A stretch of DNA of 64,000 nucleotides from Roseiarcus sp963774195 (GCA_963774195.1 CAVZDY010000003.1:248001-312000); one strand, 5' to 3'. Counted from the stretch's first letter, positions 42,880 to 51,861 are shown. Notes: generated by a model not told the origin, from the sequence alone. Translations and numbers: made by a program.

Positions 42880-43671
42880 ATGCAAACCGTGAAGCGCGCA
42901 GAGGCTCCGCTCCTGTCGTCCCCGACGGCGGGAGAAGCGCTGCGCGCTATTCCAGCTTCCGCGCGCATCTACCAGTGGCTGCGCGGCCGTATCGCTGGCG
43001 GCGAAATGCCGCCCGGCCTCCCGGTGCAGGAGAAGGAACTGGCCGAACGCCATGGCGTGAGCCGCACGCCGGTCCGCGAGGCGCTGCTTCGCCTTGCCGA
43101 TGAGCGGCTGATCGACATTTTCCCGCAACGCGGCACCTTCGTCTCGCGCATCAGCGTCGAATCGCTGCGCGACGGCATGGTGATCCGCGAGGCGCTGGAG
43201 CGCGTCGCGGTCCGGCGCGCCGCGGCGAGGGTCGCCGACGCTGACATTGGCGATCTTCGGCTGATCCTTGCGCGCCAGACGGCCTGCGAGCGAGCGGGCG
43301 ACTGGGTGGGCTTCCACGCCGAGGACGAGGCATTTCACCGCCGCATCGCCCTTGTGTCCGGCCATCCCAATCTCTGGCGCGTCGTGCGGGAGGAGAAGGT
43401 GCAGGTCGACCGGTGCCGCGTGCTGCATCTGCCAATCTCCGGCCGCCGCGAGATGGTGATGAAGGAGCATCGCGCCATCGTCGACGCGCTCGCCTCGCGC
43501 GATCAGGAGGCTGCCGACAAGGCGATGGCCGCGCATCTCGGCAATGTGTTGCCGGGCCTGGACGAGCTCGTGCGCGCTCGCCCCGACTATTTCGAGGCCG
43601 ACGCGCGGGCGCCCGTCGAGCCCGCGGCGTCGCCGCTTTCTTCTACGCGCGGCAAGGAGAGCTTCGTATGA
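42880..43671 (+). CDS. GntR/FCD-family regulator of the uxu genes
   Basis: 263 residues from the ATG at 42880. A GntR winged helix (VQEKELAERHGVSRTPVREA near residue 55) is followed by an all-helical FCD domain with metal-ligand His residues (AEDEAFHRRIALVSGHPNLW, KEHRAIVDAL). The family includes UxuR/ExuR, which bind uronate intermediates. Its stop overlaps the uxuB start by 4 bases. The direct repeat ATGGTATGGT at 42853-42862, just upstream, may be part of its operator; I do not see a clean palindrome. Confidence 0.9.
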   Translation: MQTVKRAEAPLLSSPTAGEALRAIPASARIYQWLRGRIAGGEMPPGLPVQEKELAERHGVSRTPVREALLRLADERLIDIFPQRGTFVSRISVESLRDGMVIREALERVAVRRAAARVADADIGDLRLILARQTACERAGDWVGFHAEDEAFHRRIALVSGHPNLWRVVREEKVQVDRCRVLHLPISGRREMVMKEHRAIVDALASRDQEAADKAMAAHLGNVLPGLDELVRARPDYFEADARAPVEPAASPLSSTRGKESFV

Positions 43672-45164
43672 CGAACCATCGCCCTCGTTTGTCGGCGGCT
43701 ACGCTCGGGCGACTCGCGCCCGGCGTTGCCTCGCCCGGCTATGATCGCGCAAGCGAACGCGTCGGCATCGTCCATCTCGGCGTCGGCGCCTTCCACCGTG
43801 CGCATCAGGCGGTCTTCGTCGACGAGAGGATGGCGGCTGGCGAGCGGGACTGGGCCATCCTCGGCGCGAGCCTGCGTTCCCCCGAGACGCGCGACGCGCT
43901 CGCGCCGCAGGACGGGCTTTACACCCTCGTCGAACGCGACGGCGACGGCGAGCGACAGCGGGTGGTCGGCGCGCTGCGCGGGATCCTCGTGGCGCCCGAG
44001 TCGCCGACGGCGCTGCTCGACGCGATGACCGATCCGAATGTGCGCATCGTTTCGCTGACTGTCACCGAGAAGGGCTATTGCCACGATCCCGCGACCGGCG
44101 AATTGCGCGAGGATCATCCCGACATCCGGCATGACCTCGCGACCCCAGGCCTGCCGCGTAGCGCCCTAGGCTTTCTGGTCGAGGCCCTGGCGCGGCGGCG
44201 CGCGGCGGGGACAGCGCCGTTCACCGTGCTATGCTGCGACAATCTGCCGTCCAACGGCAAGCTCGTGCGCGGGGTGACGCGCCGCCTCGCCGGCCTTCGC
44301 GACGCCGAACTCGGCCGCTTCGTCGAGCAGGAGGTGGCGTTTCCCGGCACAATGGTCGATCGCATCGTGCCGGCGTCTACTGATGCCGATCGAGAAGTGG
44401 TCGCCGCGCGGCTCGGGCTCGACGACGCCTGGCCGGTGGTCGCCGAACCCTTCCGCCAGTGGGTGATCGAGGATCATTTCCCCGCCGGCCGGCCGCGCTT
44501 TGAAGAGGCCGGCGCGGAGCTCGTCGCCGACGCCGGGCCTTATGAGACGATGAAGCTCCGCCTGCTCAACGGCGCCCATTCGACGCTCGCCTATCTCGGC
44601 TATCTCGCCGGCCACGAAACGGTCGCGGCGGCAATCGCGGCGCCGGGCTTCGCGCCCTTCGTCCTCGGCCTGATGGACGAGGAGGTGACGCCGACGCTCT
44701 CGGTGCCTTCGAGCACGGATCTGGCCGCTTACAAGGCGGCGCTGCTGCGGCGCTTCGCCAATCCGGCGCTGAAGCACCGCACCTGGCAGATCGCGATGGA
44801 CGGCTCGCAGAAGCTGCCCCAGCGCCTGCTGGCGACGACCCGCGCGCGCCTCGCCGCTGGCGCGCCTATCCGGCGCCTCGCGCTCGCCGTCGCAGGCTGG
44901 ATGCGTTACGTGACCGGCCTCGACGAGCGCGGCCAGCCGATCGAGGTGCGCGATCCGCTGGCGGGGCGGCTGCGCGCCGTCGCCGACGCAGCCGGCCCCA
45001 ATGCGGAGACCCTCGCGGCGTCGCTCCTCAGTGTACGCGAGATATTCGACGCGGACCTCCCCGCCGATCCCCGCTTTGTTGGCGCCGTTCAGCAGGCGCT
45101 GTCCGATCTCTATCGATACGGCGCCGCGCGCGCCGTCGCTGAATTCAGGCAGGAGGAACGATGA
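43668..45164 (+). CDS. uxuB: D-mannonate oxidoreductase (fructuronate reductase)
   Basis: 498 residues of the mannitol dehydrogenase family. The N-terminal nucleotide fold has IVHLGVGAFHRAHQAVFVDE near residue 32; the middle carries VTEKGYCHD and CCDNLPSNGKLVRG; the C-terminal domain has the substrate motif KLRLLNGAHSTLAYLGYLAG with the catalytic Lys. It interconverts fructuronate and mannonate with NADH in hexuronate breakdown. It is coupled by 4-base overlaps to the GntR gene before it and uxuA after it, which settles the choice of UxuB over other mannitol dehydrogenase relatives. Confidence 0.93.
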   Translation: MTNHRPRLSAATLGRLAPGVASPGYDRASERVGIVHLGVGAFHRAHQAVFVDERMAAGERDWAILGASLRSPETRDALAPQDGLYTLVERDGDGERQRVVGALRGILVAPESPTALLDAMTDPNVRIVSLTVTEKGYCHDPATGELREDHPDIRHDLATPGLPRSALGFLVEALARRRAAGTAPFTVLCCDNLPSNGKLVRGVTRRLAGLRDAELGRFVEQEVAFPGTMVDRIVPASTDADREVVAARLGLDDAWPVVAEPFRQWVIEDHFPAGRPRFEEAGAELVADAGPYETMKLRLLNGAHSTLAYLGYLAGHETVAAAIAAPGFAPFVLGLMDEEVTPTLSVPSSTDLAAYKAALLRRFANPALKHRTWQIAMDGSQKLPQRLLATTRARLAAGAPIRRLALAVAGWMRYVTGLDERGQPIEVRDPLAGRLRAVADAAGPNAETLAASLLSVREIFDADLPADPRFVGAVQQALSDLYRYGAARAVAEFRQEER

Positions 45165-46378
45165 TGAGACAGGGTTGGCGCTGGTTTGGTCCGAGCGACC
45201 CGGTGACGCTCGACCATGCCAGGCAGGCTGGGGCGACCGACATCGTCTCCGCGCTCCATTCCGTTCCGGCGGGCGTCGCCTGGACCCGTGAAGCGGTGGC
45301 GGAGCGCCGCGCCATCATCGAAGACAATTCGAACGGACGTGCGCCGCTGCGCTGGTCGGTGGTGGAGAGCATTCCCGTCGCCGACGTGATCAAGCGCAAG
45401 GGCCGCGAGGCGCGCGCCGCCATCGACGCCTGGATCGCCAGCCTCGAGGCGGTCGCGACGGTGGGGCCTCGCGTCATCTGCTACAATTTCATGCCGGTGC
45501 TGGATTGGACGCGCACCGACCTCGACTGGCCGCTCCCGACTGGCGCCACGGCGCTGCGCTTCGACCAGCGCCGCTTCGCCGCCTTCGACCTCTATGTTCT
45601 GAAGCGGGCGGGCGCCGAGGCCGACTACAGCCGCGAGCAGCAGGCCGAAGCGCGCAAGACGGCGGACGGCTTCACTGAGGAGGATGTCGAGCTCGTCACC
45701 CGCAACGTGCTCGCCGGCTTGCCGGGCGGGACCACGAAGGGACTGAGCCTCGACGAGTTCCGCGATATTCTTGCCGCCTATGCTGATGTCGACGCGGAGC
45801 GTCTGCGGGCCAACCTCATCGACTTCCTCGAGGCGGTGACGCCGGTGGCGGAGAGGCTCGGCGCGCGGCTGACGCTCCACCCCGACGATCCGCCGCGCGC
45901 GCTGTTCGGGCTGCCGCGCATCGCGTCGACGGAGGCGGACTACGACGCGCTGTTCCGCGCTGTTCCGTCCCCAGCCAACGGCATGTGCTTCTGCACCGGC
46001 AGCCTCGGCGTGCGCGCCGACAACGATCTCGTCGCCATGGCGCAGCGCTTTGCCGACCGGATCCATTTCGCGCATCCGCGCGCGACGCGGCGGGATGCGG
46101 ATGGGCTCGGTTTCCAGGAGGCTGATCATCTCGACGGCGATGTCGATATGCCCGCAGTTCTCGCTGTGCTGGTCGCCGAGAACCGTCGCCGTTCCGAGGA
46201 CAAGACAATCGTGCTGCGGCCCGATCACGGCCACCGCATGCTCGCCGATCTCGTCTCGGACGCGAGGGTCAATCCCGGCTACACCGCCGCGGGCCGCATG
46301 AAGGGGCTAGGCGAACTGCGCGGCATCACGCGCACGCTCGAACGCTTGCCGGACGAGCCGCTCGCCGGCGTGCGCTGA
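45161..46378 (+). CDS. uxuA: mannonate dehydratase
   Basis: 405 residues, full length for UxuA. The N-terminal WRWFGPSDPVTLDHARQAGA, the CYNFMPVLDWTRTDL segment, LHPDDPPRALFGLPRI (metal ligands), FCTGSLGVR and RPDHGHRMLAD are all family marks. It dehydrates D-mannonate to 2-keto-3-deoxygluconate with a divalent metal. It overlaps uxuB by 4 bases. Uronate isomerase and KDG kinase genes are not in this window. Confidence 0.96.
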   Translation: MMRQGWRWFGPSDPVTLDHARQAGATDIVSALHSVPAGVAWTREAVAERRAIIEDNSNGRAPLRWSVVESIPVADVIKRKGREARAAIDAWIASLEAVATVGPRVICYNFMPVLDWTRTDLDWPLPTGATALRFDQRRFAAFDLYVLKRAGAEADYSREQQAEARKTADGFTEEDVELVTRNVLAGLPGGTTKGLSLDEFRDILAAYADVDAERLRANLIDFLEAVTPVAERLGARLTLHPDDPPRALFGLPRIASTEADYDALFRAVPSPANGMCFCTGSLGVRADNDLVAMAQRFADRIHFAHPRATRRDADGLGFQEADHLDGDVDMPAVLAVLVAENRRRSEDKTIVLRPDHGHRMLADLVSDARVNPGYTAAGRMKGLGELRGITRTLERLPDEPLAGVR

Positions 46379-46464
46379 GCGCATTGCTTTCGGGTTGAGA
46401 CGCAGCCCCGTGTAGGGCCGCTTCGTGCGCCCTTAGCCTCAGGTCGCTTCGGCGATTCCGGCGG

Positions 46465-46836
46465 TCAGAGACCCTCTCCGTCGTCGGAGCGCCCGGCCTT
46501 GATCTCGGCGAGGAGCTTCTGGACCTCCTCGGGCGCGGGCAGCGGATCGCAGGCGAGCGGTCCGCGCGTCCATATGATGAGGCCGGCGCCGCCCTTGTCT
46601 TTCGTAAGCAGGAGCGCACCGTCGCCGGGGGGAAGCCCCGCCGGGGTGAACGGCAGCGCGGCATAAAGGCCTTGCAGGAAGTGGAACTGCGCGTCCGTCA
46701 TGGGAGCGACCGTCGTGTCCTTGCCGGCCGATTGCTGCACTTTTTCTAGTGCCGTGCAATGCGGCGGCGCTTTCTCTTGAGCGATCGCGGGAGCGGCGAC
46801 GACCAACGCCGACAACGCAAGGGCAACCTTCAGCAT
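46465..46836 (-). CDS. small secreted protein of unknown function
   Basis: 123 residues with a clear signal peptide (MLKVALALSALVVAAPAIA, then QE), so it is periplasmic. GAGGAG precedes the ATG at 46836. The mature part is short and acidic, with two cysteines (HCTALEK, LACDPLP) and a segment LLLTKDKGGAGLIIWTRGPL. I do not recognise the family. It lies 90 bases downstream of the three-gene ExbB/ExbD-like operon on the same strand and may be its last member. Confidence 0.7.
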   Translation of the reverse strand: MLKVALALSALVVAAPAIAQEKAPPHCTALEKVQQSAGKDTTVAPMTDAQFHFLQGLYAALPFTPAGLPPGDGALLLTKDKGGAGLIIWTRGPLACDPLPAPEEVQKLLAEIKAGRSDDGEGL

Positions 46837-46926
46837 GGCTTTTTCTCCTCAGTCATTTGACTGCGTTCACATCTTCAATCGCGTGGCCCTCGGTGAATCG
46901 GCCGGCGCCCACGGTCGCCTCGTCAC

Positions 46927-47424
46927 TCACATCTTGGCGGGCAGCGCGCTCAAGGCGCTCCGGTCAAGCTGGTACATTCCTTGATCGTCGCCGATGCCCA
47001 GCGGATCGCCGGCGCCCTTGCGGGCTTTGGTCTCACGCTTTTCGAGCACGGCGCGCTGCCCGTGCGCGATTGCATCTTGGGCTTGGCGAAGCGTTTTTTT
47101 CATCTCTTTCGTCAGACGCGTCTCGTAGGCGCGCGGAACATCGTTGGTTCGGAGCCAAAGATCGACCTGCCCCTCGTCGTCATGCGCCACGAAGGCGACA
47201 AGCTCGGCGTGATCAGGCAAAGCAGATGCGTCCGCCGAAACCGGGAAACCCATAATTGCGCCGGCTGCGACGGGCGCGTAACAGGCGAGCGCCAGGGCGG
47301 CGATAGGGACTGCGATCTTCGCCCACAGGGGCGCGTTCGCAGTCCGAAAGAGCCACGCGGCGATGACGCACATCAACGCGAGCAGCGCGCCGAAGGACAA
47401 AACGAAGTGAAGGTAGAGGCTCAT
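46927..47424 (-). CDS. two-span membrane protein of unknown function
   Basis: 165 residues. Two hydrophobic helices (about 5-26 and 35-58) are followed by a soluble part of about 100 residues, HAELVAFVAHDDEGQVDLWL, with a charged helix (LTKEMKKTLRQAQDAIAHGQ). The start ATG overlaps the stop of the ExbD-like gene by 4 bases. The soluble part faintly resembles hypothetical proteins of the form ELVAYVVRE...LWLRL; no function is known to me. It is translationally coupled to the proton-channel-like pair and probably works with it. Confidence 0.72.
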   Translation of the reverse strand: MSLYLHFVLSFGALLALMCVIAAWLFRTANAPLWAKIAVPIAALALACYAPVAAGAIMGFPVSADASALPDHAELVAFVAHDDEGQVDLWLRTNDVPRAYETRLTKEMKKTLRQAQDAIAHGQRAVLEKRETKARKGAGDPLGIGDDQGMYQLDRSALSALPAKM

Positions 47425-48035
47425 GGCGTGGAGACTTCTTTCTGATAGGACGCGGTGATCGGGGTGAGGGGCGGATCGCTGAGCGTGATCTGGCCATCCC
47501 GCGCCATATCGAACGATGCCCAATTGACCGTCTGGCCGACGTAATCCAGAGCGAAATCCTTCGCGAAGACGACGTGGACAGAAGGATTGAGGGCGAGGAT
47601 CTCGGCGTGAACCTTGAGTCCGATGGTGCGGGGGTCGATCACGCGGTCGTGGTCGGCGTAGAGGTTTGCGCCGAGGTCGTAGCGGCCGGGCTCGATACAG
47701 CGCAGCGCGATCGTTTCCTTGTCGCTGTCGACCTGGACTTGCGAACCGTCCGCCAGCGTGATGATCGAGTCGATAAAGCCGCGGTTATCGCGGTCGAGCG
47801 TCGCGCAGCCGACGTCGCGCGAGCCGTAAAAGACCGGCTTCTTGCTGGGCGGCATCAAGTGAATGTCGACATCGGCGTCCTTGTGGACGTCCCACTCGAC
47901 CGAGAGAAGATATTCGGCCTTTTCTTGCACGCCATTGGCCTTTGTCTGCGGCGGATTGACCGCGACAATGACAATGGCGAGCATTGCGAGCGCCATGTCG
48001 CAGAGACCGATCCAGACGGGCGAGCGGTCGGTCAT
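47421..48035 (-). CDS. TolR/ExbD-like anchor with a YfaP/DUF2135-like outer domain
   Basis: 204 residues from the ATG at 48035, which overlaps the ExbB-like stop by 4 bases. Residues 1-30 hold one membrane helix with an Asp at its start (WIGLCDMALAMLAIVIVAVN), the position of the proton-binding Asp in TolR, ExbD and MotB. The rest is not an ExbD or OmpA fold. LSVEWDVHKDADVDIHLMPP, FYGSRDVGCATLDRDNRGF and ERCIEPGRYDLGANLY-like segments resemble the DUF2135/YfaP beta domain (WD..DADVDLHV.DP...YYGN). This combination is unusual. The role is inferred: a stator or rotor partner of the next protein. Confidence 0.75.
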   Translation of the reverse strand: MTDRSPVWIGLCDMALAMLAIVIVAVNPPQTKANGVQEKAEYLLSVEWDVHKDADVDIHLMPPSKKPVFYGSRDVGCATLDRDNRGFIDSIITLADGSQVQVDSDKETIALRCIEPGRYDLGANLYADHDRVIDPRTIGLKVHAEILALNPSVHVVFAKDFALDYVGQTVNWASFDMARDGQITLSDPPLTPITASYQKEVSTP

Positions 48036-48451
48036 CGGTCGACCTTCTTGATTGCGACCTCGAGATTGAAGGTCATGACGGCAACGAGAGCCGCCGCTAG
48101 CACCCCGCACGCTGTGCAATAAAGCGAGGTGGCGAGCGGGGCGAAGGCAGCCGCTCCCCCAGCGAGCGCCTTGGCCTGCAGGCTCAAGCCGAAAGCGGTG
48201 CCGAAAAGCCCAAGCATCGGGAGAAGGCGCTCGGCGAGATGGCCGAAAGAGGCGTCTGCGGCGTCAGGACGCCACGCCTGCCAACCGAGCCAGACCGTTG
48301 TGCCGACGAACACTGCGCCGATGGCCGACGTCATCATGCTCTGGTCATTTGCCCAGACCGCGGCGAACACGCCTTGAAGATAGGCGAACCACGCGGCCGC
48401 GCCGATGGCGAGGCACAGAACGAAATGTGAGAGGAAGGCACGGCGCTGCAT
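48032..48451 (-). CDS. minimal MotA/TolQ/ExbB-type proton channel protein
   Basis: 139 residues from the ATG at 48451 (AAGGG upstream). Membrane helices lie at about 8-27, 38-56, 75-95 and 103-125. The last two carry the conserved core of the TolQ/ExbB family: LPMLGLFGTAFGLSLQ and LATSLYCTACGVLAAALVAVMTFN, against the family LLGLLGTVxGm and ALxTTaaGLxvAIPaxxxYN. Canonical ExbB and TolQ are about 230 residues with a long cytoplasmic part, which is missing here. It leads the operon and would pair with the ExbD-like product. Confidence 0.8.
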   Translation of the reverse strand: MQRRAFLSHFVLCLAIGAAAWFAYLQGVFAAVWANDQSMMTSAIGAVFVGTTVWLGWQAWRPDAADASFGHLAERLLPMLGLFGTAFGLSLQAKALAGGAAAFAPLATSLYCTACGVLAAALVAVMTFNLEVAIKKVDR

Positions 48452-48983
48452 GAGGCGGCAACCCTTTCCAAAAACACAAGCACTGCTCTCGGGGAGTGCT
48501 CCCGGAGAGCACAATTGGACGCAGCTCAGCAACTTTTCAGCGAGTTGAGATCGCAGGCATTCGCTACGTCGTCTTCCATTCCTGACACGCATTTAGCATT
48601 GTCGGACGGTGCCTACCTATTGGGTAAAGGTCGCGTGCATCTAAACACATGCAAATCCCGAACCGCATAAAGCATAATGACGCTGATGCGTTGGTGTGGC
48701 TGAGCCGACCTATTGCTGACGTCAGTCGCCTTTTTGCTGGCTGGGCCGCCGTTCGTAAGTTGTCGGCGTCGAAAATCGTGCGGCGCGCCTGCGGTCGCAG
48801 TTTCGTAACAGATTGACTCGCCGGCAACGATTCAAATGTTCGACCAACAGCTCCGTAACTTGGCGCTCCGTACGTCCGTTTCCGGACTGGGGGTTGGAGT
48901 GGGCTCCAAGCGTCAGATTTGGGCCGCTAGATCCTGAGCGCCGGCCGCAGCATTGCATGCAAACAGTCGCGCCCGTTCGGGGA
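48452..48983. other. intergenic region, nothing recognised
   Basis: 532 bases between the ExbB-like gene start and the end of the ABC permease gene. The half nearest the ExbB-like gene presumably holds its promoter. A short frame ending QIWAARS at 48938 on the plus strand has no recognisable protein. No repeat or terminator that I can support. Confidence 0.4.
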
Positions 48984-49814
48984 TCAGGCCGGCGCCTTCT
49001 TTACCCGCGCTACGATCTGCGTCGGATTGACGAACCGCAGCGCCACCAGCAGCCAGATCAGCGTGCTGAGCATATAGATCACCGCCATCGCGTCGATCGA
49101 CTGGCCCGCGCGCACGCCCGCCGCGAAGACGGAATAGTAGAGCGCCACGACGAGGGTTTGGCTGCTGGGGCCGGCGGTGAGGAACGTCAGCTCGAACATC
49201 GATACGGTGCGCACCATGGCGAGCAGTGTCGCGGCGAGGATGCCCGGCAGTAGCAGCGGCGGCAGGACATGGACGAAGAGCCGGAGCGTGCCCGCGCCGA
49301 ACACGCGCGCCGCCGCCTCGACGCGCGGGTCGATCTGCTCGATGAAGGGTATCAGCAGCACCACGGTGAAGGGCGCAGTGGGCACGAGATTGGCGACGAT
49401 CACGCCCCACATCGTGCCGGCCAGCCCGACTTTATAGAGCACGGTCGCCAGCGGCACGCCGAAGGTGATCGGCGGCACCAGCAGCGGCAGCAGGAAGAGC
49501 AGCATCACCAGCGACTTGCCGGGAAAGTTGCGGCGCGCCATGGCGTAGGCGGCCGGCACGCCGATCAGCGCCGAGAGCAGCACCACCGCGCCTGCAATCT
49601 CGAAAGTGACGACGAGCACGTCGCTGAGCTGGAACTCGTTCCAGGCCGAGGCGTACCAACGGACCGTGAATGCGGCCGGCAGCCAGCTGTTGAGCCAGCG
49701 CGTGCCGAAGGAATTGACGACGACGGTGGCGATCATCGCCAGCACGTTGACCACGAAGAAGACGATGAAGGCCCGGACCACCGTCTTCCAGAGCTTTTCG
49801 AGCGCGCCGTCCAT
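48984..49814 (-). CDS. ABC transporter permease (PotC/spermidine-type family)
   Basis: 276 residues from the ATG at 49814 (AAGGG upstream; a TTG three codons earlier overlaps the previous stop). About six membrane spans and the EAA loop EAAARVFGAGTLRLFVHVLPP near residue 180. It is the last gene of the LacI-nagB-importer unit and forms the channel with the preceding permease. The binding-protein-dependent inner-membrane permease fold resembles the 2-aminoethylphosphonate/spermidine/iron group. Confidence 0.88.
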   Translation of the reverse strand: MDGALEKLWKTVVRAFIVFFVVNVLAMIATVVVNSFGTRWLNSWLPAAFTVRWYASAWNEFQLSDVLVVTFEIAGAVVLLSALIGVPAAYAMARRNFPGKSLVMLLFLLPLLVPPITFGVPLATVLYKVGLAGTMWGVIVANLVPTAPFTVVLLIPFIEQIDPRVEAAARVFGAGTLRLFVHVLPPLLLPGILAATLLAMVRTVSMFELTFLTAGPSSQTLVVALYYSVFAAGVRAGQSIDAMAVIYMLSTLIWLLVALRFVNPTQIVARVKKAPA

Positions 49815-49819
49815 CGTCG

Positions 49820-50713
49820 TCAACCCTTTCCGCCGCCGACCGGGCCTCGGTAGAGAAGACTGCGCAGGCCCAGCACCACGCCGACGAAACCGAACTGCGT
49901 AACCGCCATGATCATCGCGATGGCCGAGGCGTAGGAATAGTCGTACTGCTCGAAAGCCGCCTGCGCCGCCGCGAAGGAAATGACGCGCGTCTCACCCGCC
50001 GGCGCGCCGAGCATCACGGCCGATGGGAACACCGAGAAGGCGTCGACGAAGGCGAGGCAGAAGGTGACCGCGAGCCCCGGCACGATCAGCGGCAACACGA
50101 TGTGGCCGAAGCGCTGGCGCGCTCGCGCGCCGAGCGTCGCCGCGGCTTGCTCCAGCGCCGGATCGATGCCGGAGATCATCGACAGCGTGAGCAGGAAGGC
50201 GAAGGGAAAGCCGGTGATCACCAGCGAGATGAACACGCCCCAATAATTGTGCACGAGGCGGATCGGATGCTGGATCAGGCCGAACAGGATCAGCGTGCGG
50301 TTCAGCCAGCCCTGCGGGCCGAGGTAGTTCAGCAGCCCCTCGGCCACCAGCACCGTGCCGAGCGTGATCGGCAGCACCAGAATGGTGGTCAGAAGGCGCT
50401 GATGGCGCATATGGCGCACCTGCATCGCGATCGGCACGGACAGCGCGATGTTCACAAGCGTCACCGGTACGGCGAGCCGCAGCGTCAGCCAGATGGTGCC
50501 GTACATATAGGGGTCGGAGAAGAAGCGTGCGTAGTTGCCGAGCCACCCGCCTTGCTTCGGCGCGAAGGAGAGCGCCAGCCCGTAGAGGAACGGATAGACG
50601 AATACTAGCAGAACGAACAGCGCGGCGGGCAGAACCATCAGCGTGACGCCGTCGAAGCCGAGTTCGGCGAGCCTGCGGCGGAGCGGAACGGGCGAGGCGA
50701 GCGCCTGGTTCAT
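49820..50713 (-). CDS. ABC transporter permease (PotB/spermidine-type family)
   Basis: 297 residues with an N-terminal cytoplasmic segment and six membrane spans. The EAA-type loop EQAAATLGARARQRFGHIVLP lies near residue 195 (given in part). Its start overlaps the ATPase gene by 4 bases. Heterodimer partner of the permease encoded directly downstream. Confidence 0.88.
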   Translation of the reverse strand: MNQALASPVPLRRRLAELGFDGVTLMVLPAALFVLLVFVYPFLYGLALSFAPKQGGWLGNYARFFSDPYMYGTIWLTLRLAVPVTLVNIALSVPIAMQVRHMRHQRLLTTILVLPITLGTVLVAEGLLNYLGPQGWLNRTLILFGLIQHPIRLVHNYWGVFISLVITGFPFAFLLTLSMISGIDPALEQAAATLGARARQRFGHIVLPLIVPGLAVTFCLAFVDAFSVFPSAVMLGAPAGETRVISFAAAQAAFEQYDYSYASAIAMIMAVTQFGFVGVVLGLRSLLYRGPVGGGKG

Positions 50714-51780
50714 TGCCCACCTGCGGCGTAGACCAGCGAGCGATCCGCCGGAGCGCCGAGGCGCACGGTCTCGCCGACGCCGAGCGGCGTCTCGGCGCGG
50801 AAGAACAGCTCCTGGCCGCCTGCGCCGGTCGCCGCGCCATAATAGGCTTCGCCGCGGTATTCCATACCAGTCACTTCGGCGTCGATCGGACCCTCGGGCG
50901 AGGGGACGAGATCGGCGGGACGGATGGCGACCGTGACGCCCGCGCTGTCATTCACGTCGATGGCCTGGCCGCGGACGGTGCGGGCGAAGCCGCAATCGAC
51001 CTCGACCTCACCGCCCGCGCGGCGCGTCACCCGGCCGGGGAAGGCGTTGCGGAAGCCCATGAACTCGGCGACGTCGGCGTGCAGCGGCCGACGATAGAGC
51101 TCCTCCGGCGCCCCGATCTGCCGGACGGCTCCGTCGCGCAGGACGACGATGCGGTCGGCGAGCGAAAGCGCCTCGTCCTGGTCATGGGTGACATAGATGG
51201 TCGCGGAGCCGAGCAGGCGATGGATGCGGCGGATTTCCGCCCGCATCTCCAGCCGGAGCTTGGCGTCGAGATTGGACAGCGGTTCGTCCATCAGCACCAG
51301 CGGCGGCTCGACCGCGATGGCGCGGGCGATGGCGACGCGCTGCTGCTGGCCGCCCGAGAGTTGGCCCGGCAGCTTTCCGCTCTGGGAGGCGAGGCGCACT
51401 ACGCCGAGCGCTTCGTCGACCCGGCGCACGATCTCGGCTTTGGCGACGCCGTGCATCTGGAGACCGAAGCCGACGTTGCGGCGCACGTCCATGTGAGGAA
51501 ACAGCGCGTAGTTCTGGAAAACCATGCCAAAGCCGCGATCCTCGGGCTTGAGCGTGTCGATGCGGCGATCGTCGAGCCAGATCGCCCCGTCGCTCAGCGC
51601 CAGCAGGCCGGCGAGGCAATTGAGCGCGGTCGACTTGCCGCAGCCAGACGGACCGAGCAGGGCGATGAACTCGCCGCGCTGGACGGTCAGGCTGATTTCC
51701 TTCAGCGCGTTGTGCGCCCCGAAGTTCCGGCTCATGCGGTCGAGCCGCAGTTCACGAAAGCCGGCGGAAGCTATCGCCAT
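50710..51780 (-). CDS. ABC transporter ATPase with TOBE domain
   Basis: 356 residues. Walker A GPSGCGKST, signature LSGGQQQRVAIARAI, Walker B LVLMDEPLSNLDA and switch YVTHDQDEAL occupy the first 230 residues. The last 120 form a TOBE-type regulatory domain (VAIRPADLV, GMEYRGEAYY). The type is that of the sugar, polyamine and phosphonate importers. ATG at 51780. It lies 81 bases downstream of the binding-protein gene. Confidence 0.92.
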   Translation of the reverse strand: MAIASAGFRELRLDRMSRNFGAHNALKEISLTVQRGEFIALLGPSGCGKSTALNCLAGLLALSDGAIWLDDRRIDTLKPEDRGFGMVFQNYALFPHMDVRRNVGFGLQMHGVAKAEIVRRVDEALGVVRLASQSGKLPGQLSGGQQQRVAIARAIAVEPPLVLMDEPLSNLDAKLRLEMRAEIRRIHRLLGSATIYVTHDQDEALSLADRIVVLRDGAVRQIGAPEELYRRPLHADVAEFMGFRNAFPGRVTRRAGGEVEVDCGFARTVRGQAIDVNDSAGVTVAIRPADLVPSPEGPIDAEVTGMEYRGEAYYGAATGAGGQELFFRAETPLGVGETVRLGAPADRSLVYAAGGQ

Positions 51781-51861
51781 CGCCCTAAAATCCTGCTGGT
51801 TTGAATAGGATGACCCAATGTGCTCCCGGCGGGCCGCGTCAAACGGCCCGCCGGAGATGCC

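Noticed and set aside
46927..48451. Zorya-type defence system (ZorA/ZorB are MotA/MotB-like)
   Set aside because: ZorA has a long cytoplasmic tail and ZorB a peptidoglycan-binding domain; both are missing, and no helicase or nuclease gene is adjacent.
48813..49253. Plus-strand frame between the ExbB-like and permease genes
   Set aside because: Its second half is antisense to the permease gene, and its first half shows no coding pattern.
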